From Candidatus Methanomethylophilaceae archaeon (GTDB lineage: Archaea; Thermoplasmatota; Thermoplasmata; Methanomassiliicoccales; Methanomethylophilaceae): a stretch of 9,497 nt of DNA. The notes beneath the pieces were generated by a model. It saw only the letters and a program-made list of their open reading frames with translations. It searched no databases and was not told the DNA's origin. Location of the stretch: contig WOYN01000038.1 in the NCBI GenBank assembly GCA_011620825.1, forward strand, positions 1 to 9,497, in the 5' to 3' direction. Both the position numbers and the translations under genes were made by a program. How positions within the stretch are numbered: the first letter of the stretch is position 1; each line of letters opens with the position of its first letter. Shown one piece after another: positions 1 to 5,959 of the stretch.

Positions 1-145
1 TGACTTTCAGTGTCCAAAGTCCGTGTGAGAAGGGATGCTGCGGGCCCATGTATATCCACATCGGGTCCGTTTCATACCTCTCTTTCCCGATCCTCTCCTC
101 AGGAGGCGAATCGAATGTATCTATTGTATTTTCGACCACCATCAT
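1..145 (-). CDS. fpoD: FpoD / NuoD-like 49-kDa subunit of the Fpo complex (partial, N-terminus only)
   Basis: Only the first 48 codons are in the window; the gene continues past the left edge. After a polar N-terminal stretch the translation reads WIYMGPQHPFSHGLWTLKV. This matches the signature at the start of NuoD/49-kDa subunits and [NiFe]-hydrogenase-like large subunits (MGPQHPxxHG). In complex I-like enzymes this subunit sits in the peripheral arm and, with NuoB, forms the quinone pocket; in methanogens the acceptor is methanophenazine or an equivalent. The start is ATG at 145-143, overlapping the fpoC stop (ATGA), so translation is probably coupled. A second in-frame ATG follows at once (142-140). 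A purine-rich AAGGGGGCAGGA stretch before the first ATG can act as ribosome binding site. Identity is supported by the motif and by its position after fpoA-fpoB-fpoC. Confidence 0.88.
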   Translation of the reverse strand, partial: MMVVENTIDTFDSPPEERIGKERYETDPMWIYMGPQHPFSHGLWTLKV

Positions 146-618
146 TCCTGCCCCCTTAGTTTGTATGACTTCCTGAACGGGAAGAACTTGTAAGTGTCCG
201 GCGTGAGGAGCCTCTGCAACTTCGGGTGCTCATCGAAAATAATCCCGAAAAGCTCGAATGTCTCCCTCTCGTGCCAGTTCGCGCCTTCCCATACAAGTGC
301 GACCGAGTGCACGTGGAGGTCGTCAAGCGGCAGCTTGGTAAAAATCTCGATCACCGTTCCGCTGTAATAATTGGTGAGGAGATATGTGACCTCCAAATGG
401 TCGACCATATCCGCGCCCATGACGATCGTGCAGTGCTCGAAAGTCAGGTTATCGTGGATGTAGTTGCATACGTCGAAGACGTCCTTTTTGTCAAGGATCT
501 CCGCGTGAACGCGGCGGACATCGGTCTTGCTGACCGCCACCTTCCCTTCGAATTTTGTCTCAAGGAGGTGCTTTATCTCGGAGACCGAGGGCCTCTGATA
601 GATCGCTTCTGTATCCAT
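142..618 (-). CDS. fpoC: FpoC / NuoC-like 30-kDa subunit of the Fpo complex
   Basis: The product has 158 residues, a normal length for stand-alone NuoC-type (30-kDa) subunits. The family signature lies in the C-terminal third: WEGANWHERETFELFGI at about 110-126, then a DEHPKLQRLL segment, then FPFRKSY at about 146-152, equivalent to the usual P-L-R-K-D-Y ending. The subunit belongs to the soluble connecting module (B, C, D) that carries electrons to the membrane arm. The ATG at 618-616 lies 5 bases after the fpoB stop, and GGAGGA at 633-628 is a good Shine-Dalgarno site. The gene overlaps the fpoD start. No cofactor ligands are expected in this subunit and none are seen. The start is secure because little upstream room exists and the first residues align with the ribosome binding site. 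Confidence 0.92.
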   Translation of the reverse strand: MDTEAIYQRPSVSEIKHLLETKFEGKVAVSKTDVRRVHAEILDKKDVFDVCNYIHDNLTFEHCTIVMGADMVDHLEVTYLLTNYYSGTVIEIFTKLPLDDLHVHSVALVWEGANWHERETFELFGIIFDEHPKLQRLLTPDTYKFFPFRKSYKLRGQE

Positions 619-623
619 TATCT

Positions 624-1187
624 TCAGTCCTCCAAGAAAACGCCTCTGTTGAAGTAGTCGCCGATTTTCTTCTGGAGCAGCATGAAACCGTCGATCATCG
701 CGTCGGGCTTAACGGGGCATCCGGGAATGTAAAGGTCTACCGGCACGATCTGGTCGACCCCCTGAACGCAGTTGTAGGAATCATACCAGGGTCCGCCGGA
801 AATGGCGCACTCGCCCATGGCTATGACCCACTTGGGGTTGGGGATCTGCTCGTAGAGACGCCTGATAGAGGGACGGACCTTCTTTCCGATCCATCCATTG
901 ATGAGCAGAATATCCGTCTGCCTGGGGGATGAACGATAAATGATTCCGAGACGCTCGGCATCATGCCTTGTCGTAGAGGCAGATGCCATCTCAAGGGCGC
1001 AACAGGCCAGTCCCCAGTGCAACGGGTGCATGGAGTTTTTCATAGCCCATGTCCAAACGGGACCTGTAAGCTTATCGACGGTCTTCTTGGTCCCCGCGCT
1101 CAGGAGGTCGTTGATGACCAGGGTGGACCAGTCCATAAACTCTTCCGCGCTCATGGCGACGGCATGGGGGTACAAGCTCATATCCAT
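624..1187 (-). CDS. fpoB: FpoB / NuoB-like subunit with the N2-type [4Fe-4S] cluster
   Basis: The product has 187 residues. It carries the NuoB/PSST signature: the tandem cysteines C62-C63 in LACCALEMA, C127 in GECAISGG and C157 in YIPGCPVKPDAM. These four cysteines bind the terminal cluster N2 that passes electrons to the quinone or methanophenazine site. It works with FpoC and FpoD in the membrane-facing part of the peripheral arm. I chose ATG 1187-1185 because AGGAGG (1200-1195) sits 7 bases upstream and because the residues before it in the longer open frame (to 1406) are the fpoA region read in another frame. ATG at 1181 is a less favoured alternative. The gene overlaps the end of fpoA by 10 bases, so the two are probably translationally coupled. 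Confidence 0.94.
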   Translation of the reverse strand: MDMSLYPHAVAMSAEEFMDWSTLVINDLLSAGTKKTVDKLTGPVWTWAMKNSMHPLHWGLACCALEMASASTTRHDAERLGIIYRSSPRQTDILLINGWIGKKVRPSIRRLYEQIPNPKWVIAMGECAISGGPWYDSYNCVQGVDQIVPVDLYIPGCPVKPDAMIDGFMLLQKKIGDYFNRGVFLED

Positions 1188-1540
1188 ATTTTTTCCTCCT
1201 TTTTGAGCGCATAGGATACGCCCAGGATCATCACGCCGAGGAATATGAGAATCCAGATGCGAGCCATGGTCGATAGACCGGAAAATCCTACAGACCACAC
1301 CATCAAAAGAGTCGCGACAAGGTCGAAGACCACGAAAATGATAGCGAAAGCGTAGTATTGGAACCTGAACTGGACGTGTGCGTCCCCTATCGGTTCCGAC
1401 CCGCACTCATAGGTTGACTCCATCCACGACGTCGTTTTCGTAGGTCTTATAAACCTAGACACGAACCACGCCAGCGGCGCGAAGCCCATACAGACCACGC
1501 CTAGTACCATCAGCGGAATGTAGTACGTTATCAGTGACAT
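1178..1540 (-). CDS. fpoA: FpoA / NuoA-like membrane subunit (ND3 family)
   Basis: The product has 120 residues with three predicted membrane helices at about 5-27, 62-84 and 93-113. The family loop YECGSEPIG (44-52) follows helix 1, and helix 2 starts with FQYYAFAIIF. NuoA/ND3 subunits sit where the membrane arm meets the quinone site and help link electron transfer to ion movement. One oddity: the usual FDxE motif of helix 2 (for example FDLE in ND3) reads FDLVA here, so Val75 replaces the conserved glutamate. I checked the codon (GTC) in the raw sequence. The rest of the protein looks intact, with no frameshift or early stop. It is the first gene of the fpo operon. ATG 1540-1538 has no Shine-Dalgarno site but lies about 26 bp from a TATA box, which suggests a leaderless message. 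Confidence 0.93.
   Translation of the reverse strand: MSLITYYIPLMVLGVVCMGFAPLAWFVSRFIRPTKTTSWMESTYECGSEPIGDAHVQFRFQYYAFAIIFVVFDLVATLLMVWSVGFSGLSTMARIWILIFLGVMILGVSYALKKEEKIWI
1195..1200 (-). promoter_or_regulatory. Shine-Dalgarno site of fpoB inside the fpoA 3' end
   Basis: AGGAGG on the minus strand lies 7 bases before ATG 1187 and is embedded in the last fpoA codons (KEE). It fixes the fpoB start and rules out the longer open frame. Confidence 0.8.
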
Positions 1541-1572
1541 TGGGGCGTCGCGACGTCTTAAAAGTATATAAC
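1541..1572 (-). promoter_or_regulatory. fpo operon promoter: TATA box, leaderless start and a 10-bp palindrome
   Basis: On the minus strand TTATATAC (1571-1564) is a good archaeal TATA box. Its centre is about 26 bp before the fpoA ATG, the usual TATA-to-start distance, so transcription probably begins at or within a base or two of the start codon. Between the box and the ATG lies the perfect palindrome CGTCGCGACG (1546-1555). In this position a bound regulator would block RNA polymerase, so it is a possible operator. The TATA call is fairly safe; the operator role is inference. Confidence 0.6.
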
Positions 1573-1651
1573 GATTGAGTCACGCATCTTGTCCGGTGCG
1601 CGAGCGCAGGAACAGGTTATTATGGGAGTAACCAATCCGCCTACGATTACA
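1561..1651 (+). promoter_or_regulatory. Possible proC promoter region (divergent from fpoA)
   Basis: The same AT-rich core read on the plus strand is AAAAGTATATAA (1560-1571), an A-rich BRE-like stretch followed by a TATA box. It would start RNA near 1593 and give a leader of about 60 bases before ATG 1652. A weaker candidate, TTATTATG (about 1617-1624), would start RNA near 1646, almost leaderless for ATG 1652. I cannot decide between them from sequence alone. Confidence 0.35.
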
Positions 1652-2458
1652 ATGTCTGTCAAAATCGGTTTTATCGGCGCGGGTAACATGGCTTCCGCTA
1701 TGATCGGGGGTATAATAGCGAACGGACTTTACACGAAGGACGAGGTTGTTGCTTGTGCTCCGAGCGCTTCTACAAGGAACAAAGTATCAGCGAAATACGG
1801 CATAAAGGTCTACGGCACCGCTGCGGAGGTCGTTCGCCTTACAGATTTCATAGTGCTCTCGGTAAAACCGAACCAGCTTCAGGACCTTTTTGCGGAGGAT
1901 GGACTGAAATTTGATGACTCCCACCTTGTAATGAGCATAGTTGCAGGAGTGAAAATCGCCACTTTAGAGGCATATGTGCCAGATAGTAGAATTGTACGAG
2001 TTATGCCCAATCATTGCTGCCTTGCGGGCGAGGGTGCCGCGGGTTATTCCAGGGGGTCAAAGGCGACCGACCGGGATATGGAAAGGGTCCGCGACGTACT
2101 GTCTTCGTCCGGTATAGCGGAGGAAGTGAAAGAGTCGGACCTGGACGCTGTGACTGGAATAGCGGGAAGCTCCACGGCTTTCATGTACATGGTCATTGAC
2201 GCAATGGCCGACGGGGGCGTCCTGTGCGGACTTCCCCGCGAAAAGGCGATAAGGCTTGCGGCCCAGTCGATGCTGGGCTCTGCTAAAATGGTTCTGAAGA
2301 CCGGGGAGCACCCGGACAAGCTGAAGGACAGCGTATGTTCTCCGGGGGGGACCACCATCGAGGGTGTCCGCGTCCTCGAGGACTCGTGCATCAGGGCGGC
2401 GTTCATCGCGGCGGTCGAGGCGAGCACCGTCAAGTCCAGGGAAATGGGGCGCAAGTGA
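1652..2458 (+). CDS. proC: Pyrroline-5-carboxylate reductase
   Basis: This cytosolic enzyme reduces 1-pyrroline-5-carboxylate to L-proline with NAD(P)H, the last step of proline synthesis. The N-terminus has the Rossmann dinucleotide motif KIGFIGAGNMASAMIGG, then the SVKPNQ segment that follows the cofactor domain. The C-terminal dimer domain ends with the ProC signature DSVCSPGGTTIEGVRVLED. From ATG 1652 the protein has 268 residues, the usual length (E. coli ProC has 269), and begins directly at the Rossmann strand as in homologues. Upstream in-frame starts exist at 1622 (ATG with AGGT four bases before it) and 1589 (TTG) but add a tail not expected for the family. It is the only plus-strand gene here, divergent from fpoA and convergent with the radical SAM gene. 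There is no sign of degradation. Confidence 0.93.
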   Translation: MSVKIGFIGAGNMASAMIGGIIANGLYTKDEVVACAPSASTRNKVSAKYGIKVYGTAAEVVRLTDFIVLSVKPNQLQDLFAEDGLKFDDSHLVMSIVAGVKIATLEAYVPDSRIVRVMPNHCCLAGEGAAGYSRGSKATDRDMERVRDVLSSSGIAEEVKESDLDAVTGIAGSSTAFMYMVIDAMADGGVLCGLPREKAIRLAAQSMLGSAKMVLKTGEHPDKLKDSVCSPGGTTIEGVRVLEDSCIRAAFIAAVEASTVKSREMGRK

Positions 2459-2492
2459 CCCTCACGCGCTCCTATATACTAGATAATGATAA
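2459..2492. other. Convergent intergenic spacer
   Basis: This is a 34-base AT-rich spacer between the ends of proC and the radical SAM gene. Transcription from both sides must end here or just beyond. I see no oligo-T run of the usual archaeal terminator type and no clear hairpin on either strand, so no terminator is called. Confidence 0.5.
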
Positions 2493-4223
2493 TCAATGAT
2501 GTCTGCTGAGCGGGAACAGCAATCCCCTGAGCGCCCTGGGGGCGCTGTACCATACGGGTTTGGTGTCCCAGGCTAGGTCTTCCTTCTCGCATACCGTGGA
2601 GTTCATCATCTCCATTCCCTTTTCTTTGATCCCCCAGAGAAGCGTCTCGCGCTCCACAGGATCCCGAACGGCCATTATCTTGTCGACCTCGTGCATCAGT
2701 GAACGCGCCAACTCGGTCCTCTCGGTACGGTTGATCAGCCGTGACTCCGATATCCTCCCGGCCTCGAACTCGCATTGTGCCAGTATATTGGCCGCATCAT
2801 AAGATGTCTCTGCTATCTGGTCACGGGTCATAAGGTCGGTCTCGTAGGAAAGCGTTAGTTTCCAGGAGGGACTGTCCAGCAGCACGCGGTGCTCCTCCAG
2901 GGTCCTTGCGTAGAATTTATAACCCCATTTATCTGGCTCTTCGAAGGCCCTGCTCCCGGGATCCACGAAAGGCGAGAAAGGCGAGTTGTATATGAACAGC
3001 CCATCTTTCTTATCGACAAGGGACCACAGTTTCTTTGATGCTCTGGCACTGTTGAAGGCCGACTCTGATGACTGAAATGGCAGTCCAGTCATATAGAACA
3101 GGTCCATCCGCATGGCTCCTCCTTCGAATGCATTTTGGACCGTTTTTTCGATGCTTTCGTTGGTGTATCCCTTGCCGAGCGCAAAACGTACCTCTTCATC
3201 GTGGGAATCAGGCGAGAACTCGATCGTGTATCCGCCGTCGAACGCATGACCCAGGGATTTGAAGTAATCGGCACTTGCACCGTTGAACAGCTCGATCACG
3301 ACATGGTTATCTATCCCTCGCTCCCTGACCGATCTGAGGAACCTTTCGGAGTAATCGCCGCCGTTCTGCCTTATATCCCCTACGACAAAGATGGGGGCCT
3401 TCATGTAGCTCTGTATCGCGTCGAGGTCCTCGGCCAGTTTCTCCGGGCTCCTGAACGCCGGCCTGCTCCTGCAGACCGCCCTTCCGTTCGCGTAGTGCGA
3501 TCCCCCGCATTCTGCACAATTTAGGGAGCATCCGCGTACCGACAGGGCCATCGTGAGCGGTTCGGAATCCCAACCTGCCCACGGAAGCGAACTCTTGACG
3601 TCCATGGTCTTCAGAACGCCCTTTATCATGGTGCCGTAATCGAAAATCACATCATCCAGAGTGTCTGGAACAAATGTCAAGCCGTTGTCGTGGACCTTCC
3701 CTCGGCAGTCCTTCCAGGCCAGATTGGGGACTTCCGACATGTCTCCCCCGGACTCTAGGGCCTGCATCATCTTGACCGTCGGCTCCTCGGTGGAGTCGCC
3801 GCGCATTACGAGGTCTACCTCGGGACGGGCGATCAGCTCTTCCCAGAAGTACGATGACGTCAGCCCTCCGAGCTCCACCTTCGCATCCGGATGGTATTTC
3901 TTTACAAGCTTGGCGAGCTCCAGCGCCCCGTGGGCATGGGGCATCCAATGAAGGTCGATGAAATATACTTTGGAATCGAGCTTTCCGATCGCCTTCTCGG
4001 CATCGTACTTCTCGCTCATCAGCATCCTTACCGCAATGTTGACGATCCTTGTCTTGAAACCGGCCCTCTGCAGGTGGGCGCTGAGGGTCATGAACCCTAT
4101 CGGGTACATCTCGAACACCGGCGAGGAGGGTATTACGTCGCTCACCGGGCCGTAGAATATCGGCTTTTTCCTGAAGTCATAGACGCTGGGGGCATGTATG
4201 AACACCGCATCGTATCTTGTCAT
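2493..4223 (-). CDS. B12-binding domain/radical SAM protein, resembling the Ta0216 family; function unknown
   Basis: The product has 576 residues. Residues about 1-155 look like the Rossmann-type cobalamin-binding domain of B12-dependent radical SAM enzymes: a conserved YPIGFMTLSAHLQRAGF helix, a VELGG strand at 116-120 and VDLVMRGDSTEEPTVKM at 136-152. The radical SAM core begins near 220 and carries the canonical CX3CX2C motif in RGCSLNCAECGG, with C232, C236 and C239 as ligands of the [4Fe-4S] cluster that cleaves S-adenosylmethionine. The C-terminal 150 residues (SPFVDPGSRAFE, then a helical tail) fit my memory of the Thermoplasmata-type Ta0216 family, for which I know no reaction. Class B enzymes of this type usually methylate or rearrange unreactive carbons. 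ATG 4223 follows the uppS stop by 3 bases, so it is the last gene of this run. The radical SAM call is firm; the subfamily is less certain. Confidence 0.85.
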   Translation of the reverse strand: MTRYDAVFIHAPSVYDFRKKPIFYGPVSDVIPSSPVFEMYPIGFMTLSAHLQRAGFKTRIVNIAVRMLMSEKYDAEKAIGKLDSKVYFIDLHWMPHAHGALELAKLVKKYHPDAKVELGGLTSSYFWEELIARPEVDLVMRGDSTEEPTVKMMQALESGGDMSEVPNLAWKDCRGKVHDNGLTFVPDTLDDVIFDYGTMIKGVLKTMDVKSSLPWAGWDSEPLTMALSVRGCSLNCAECGGSHYANGRAVCRSRPAFRSPEKLAEDLDAIQSYMKAPIFVVGDIRQNGGDYSERFLRSVRERGIDNHVVIELFNGASADYFKSLGHAFDGGYTIEFSPDSHDEEVRFALGKGYTNESIEKTVQNAFEGGAMRMDLFYMTGLPFQSSESAFNSARASKKLWSLVDKKDGLFIYNSPFSPFVDPGSRAFEEPDKWGYKFYARTLEEHRVLLDSPSWKLTLSYETDLMTRDQIAETSYDAANILAQCEFEAGRISESRLINRTERTELARSLMHEVDKIMAVRDPVERETLLWGIKEKGMEMMNSTVCEKEDLAWDTKPVWYSAPRALRGLLFPLSRHH

Positions 4224-4226
4224 CGT

Positions 4227-5009
4227 TCACTTCCCATAGCGCCTTCCGCGCTGCTGGTACGTCCTTATGGCACGCAGGAAGTCGATATACCTGAACCCGG
4301 GCCAGTAGACGTCTGTGAAATAAAGTTCGGAATATGCGAGCTGCCAAAGGAGGAAATTGGATATCCTGATCTCCCCGGAGGTCCTGAGCACCAGGTCCGG
4401 GTCCGGGGTGTCTGACGTGTACATGTGCTCGGACAGCATGTTCTCGTCGATATCTTCCACTTTTATCTTCCCGTCGGCCACTTTCTGGGCGACGCTCTTC
4501 ACGGCTGCTATGATCTCCTGCCTGCCCCCGTAGGCGATGGCCATGTTGAAATGGTAGTCCGAATAATCTTTCGTACTCTCATCTGCGTAATCCGCAGCTT
4601 CCCTCACATGGTCGGGAAGCATCGTAACGTCACCGAGAACCCTGAGGCGTATCTTTTTCTCGTGGACCCTCGGGCTCTCTGCGAATTTGATCAGGGACTG
4701 CCTCAGCAGCTCCATCAGGAATTCGACCTCTTCTTTCTCCCTGTTGAAGTTCTCGGTGGAGAAAGCGTACACCGTCAGGAACCTGACACCGTCATCCACG
4801 CACCAGTTGAGCACTTCTTCCAGCTTTTCGCTGCCGAGCCTATGCCCCTCTTCCTTTGTCTCCCCTCGCTCCTCCGCGTACCTGCGGTTTCCGTCCATTA
4901 TTATGGCAACGTGTTTGGGGACCGGGCCCGCAAGCACCTCCTTCCTGAGCTTGGCCTCGTACGTCGAGTATGCCTTGTTGGTCAGGATGCTGGAGATCGG
5001 CATTTGCAT
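4227..5009 (-). CDS. uppS: Cis-prenyltransferase, (poly)prenyl diphosphate synthase (UppS type)
   Basis: The enzyme extends an allylic diphosphate with isopentenyl diphosphate units in cis configuration. In archaea the product feeds dolichyl-type lipid carriers for glycan assembly. The family motifs are all present: HVAIIMDGNRRYA (33-45, catalytic Asp39), YAFSTENFNREKEEVEFLM, and near the C-terminus DPDLVLRTSGEIRISNFLLW followed by AYSELYFTDVYWP. Length is 260 residues from ATG 5009, or 258 from ATG 5003, which is normal. I prefer 5009 because its A is the last base of the upstream stop (TGATG), typical of translational coupling. The longer open frame to 5444 is the neighbour read out of frame. 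It lies between the marker-11-like gene and the radical SAM gene. Product chain length cannot be told from sequence. Confidence 0.93.
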   Translation of the reverse strand: MQMPISSILTNKAYSTYEAKLRKEVLAGPVPKHVAIIMDGNRRYAEERGETKEEGHRLGSEKLEEVLNWCVDDGVRFLTVYAFSTENFNREKEEVEFLMELLRQSLIKFAESPRVHEKKIRLRVLGDVTMLPDHVREAADYADESTKDYSDYHFNMAIAYGGRQEIIAAVKSVAQKVADGKIKVEDIDENMLSEHMYTSDTPDPDLVLRTSGEIRISNFLLWQLAYSELYFTDVYWPGFRYIDFLRAIRTYQQRGRRYGK

Positions 5010-5959
5010 CACTCGAAATCGCTGGGAATACCCGCGGCGCGGACGTCCATGTCGAAGCATCCGATGGCCGCCACCGCACCGATCGCTCCACCCATGCCCG
5101 TAACGGAGATTATCTGTACGCCGTTCTCTTCGGCCAGTTTCATCACCGTCTCGTGGTCGTACAGCACCGTTTTTGCGCTCCATCCGAAATCGCTCAGTTG
5201 CTCGGGTATTTTGAGCCCTTTGTAAACGGCTATGACGGCATCTTCCGAGTATGATTCCTCCCTCACGAAATCTACGGCATACTCGATGATTTTCGGTACG
5301 TCTTCCTCGACAGCGGCGAACGATATGGCCGTGGAGCAGCAGTTCGTCGTCTTGCTGGGTACGTCGGGGTTGAGTTGGACTATCTTGTGCTCGATGAACT
5401 TGCCGTAAGGGCAGGACTTTCCGAGTTTCATTCCCACAACCCATGTGGCCCCTTTCTCTTTGGTATCCGTGTCGTCTATCCCGATGACGAGACGTACCAT
5501 CTTAGGGGTAACGATCTCAACACTGGCCGCATGGGCCCCGCCCATCTTGAAACCGTCCGGATAGACTGTTTCTATAACGTCCGGACACTGCGGGATGCAT
5601 GCACCGACCCCGACCGATGCCCCTGCAAGCCCCTTCCATACGGTGCGGACACGGTCTCCCTCGACCTTCAGCGAGGAAACGCCCTGACCTCCCAGGTCGG
5701 CGGAGACAGGCCCGAAGTTAAGGGCCCTCTCGCCTATCTCGACGTTCATTATCAGGGTCTGGCCGTCCAGATTTATATCTTTGATTATACCGCCGGTGCG
5801 GCGGCGGTTGACTATATCCCATTCGGCCGGACCTCTGGACGAGCATACCTCGATTATCTGGGCTATACCGTTATCTTCGTCCACCAGGGTGTAGAACCCG
5901 CAGCAGAAAAGGGGGCCATATTTTGCCTTGACCTCACCCGGCTTTAGGATGGTCGGCAT
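5009..5959 (-). CDS. Methanogenesis marker 11-like protein with TiaS-type IDDTD domain; function unknown
   Basis: The product has 316 residues. Residues about 1-155 form an N-terminal region I cannot assign to a known fold. From about 156 there is a domain similar to TiaS, the archaeal tRNA-Ile2 agmatinylcytidine synthetase: VIGIDDTDTKEKGATW (158-173), LNPDVPSKTTNCCSTAIS (196-213) and TGMGGAIGAVAAIG (287-300). In TiaS the DD(T)D acidic residues act in the kinase-like step. Here the domain sits C-terminal, and the zinc ribbon and OB parts expected of a full-length TiaS are missing. The combination matches what I recall of methanogenesis marker protein 11, restricted to methanogens and without an assigned reaction. 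Cysteines are unusually frequent: C19-C20, C121, C125, C183, C207-C208. ATG 5959 immediately follows the kptA stop, with AGGAGG (5970-5965) five bases before it. The family call is from memory; the IDDTD similarity is clear. Confidence 0.7.
   Translation of the reverse strand: MPTILKPGEVKAKYGPLFCCGFYTLVDEDNGIAQIIEVCSSRGPAEWDIVNRRRTGGIIKDINLDGQTLIMNVEIGERALNFGPVSADLGGQGVSSLKVEGDRVRTVWKGLAGASVGVGACIPQCPDVIETVYPDGFKMGGAHAASVEIVTPKMVRLVIGIDDTDTKEKGATWVVGMKLGKSCPYGKFIEHKIVQLNPDVPSKTTNCCSTAISFAAVEEDVPKIIEYAVDFVREESYSEDAVIAVYKGLKIPEQLSDFGWSAKTVLYDHETVMKLAEENGVQIISVTGMGGAIGAVAAIGCFDMDVRAAGIPSDFE

Noticed and set aside
1188..1406. N-terminal extension of fpoB to 1406
   Set aside because: The extra residues are fpoA sequence in another frame; the AGGAGG site fixes the start at 1187.
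1589..1651. Upstream starts for proC (TTG 1589, ATG 1622)
   Set aside because: ProC proteins begin directly at the Rossmann strand, and 268 residues from 1652 is the normal length. ATG 1622 stays possible because of an AGGT just upstream.
2459..2492. Terminator between proC and the radical SAM gene
   Set aside because: I see no oligo-T run and no stable hairpin on either strand.
3891..4415. A 174-codon plus-strand open frame spanning the start of the radical SAM gene and the end of uppS
   Set aside because: It is antisense to conserved coding sequence and has no motifs.
4425..5225. A 266-codon plus-strand open frame across uppS and the marker-11-like gene
   Set aside because: It is antisense to two well-supported genes and shows no recognisable domain.
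5010..5444. N-terminal extension of uppS to 5444
   Set aside because: The extra residues are arginine-rich out-of-frame translation of the marker-11-like gene; UppS length fits a start at 5009 or 5003.
5009..5959. Annotation as TiaS (tRNA-Ile2 agmatinylcytidine synthetase)
   Set aside because: Only the IDDTD-type domain is shared, and it lies at the C-terminus after about 155 unrelated residues. The OB-fold and zinc ribbon of a full-length TiaS are missing.
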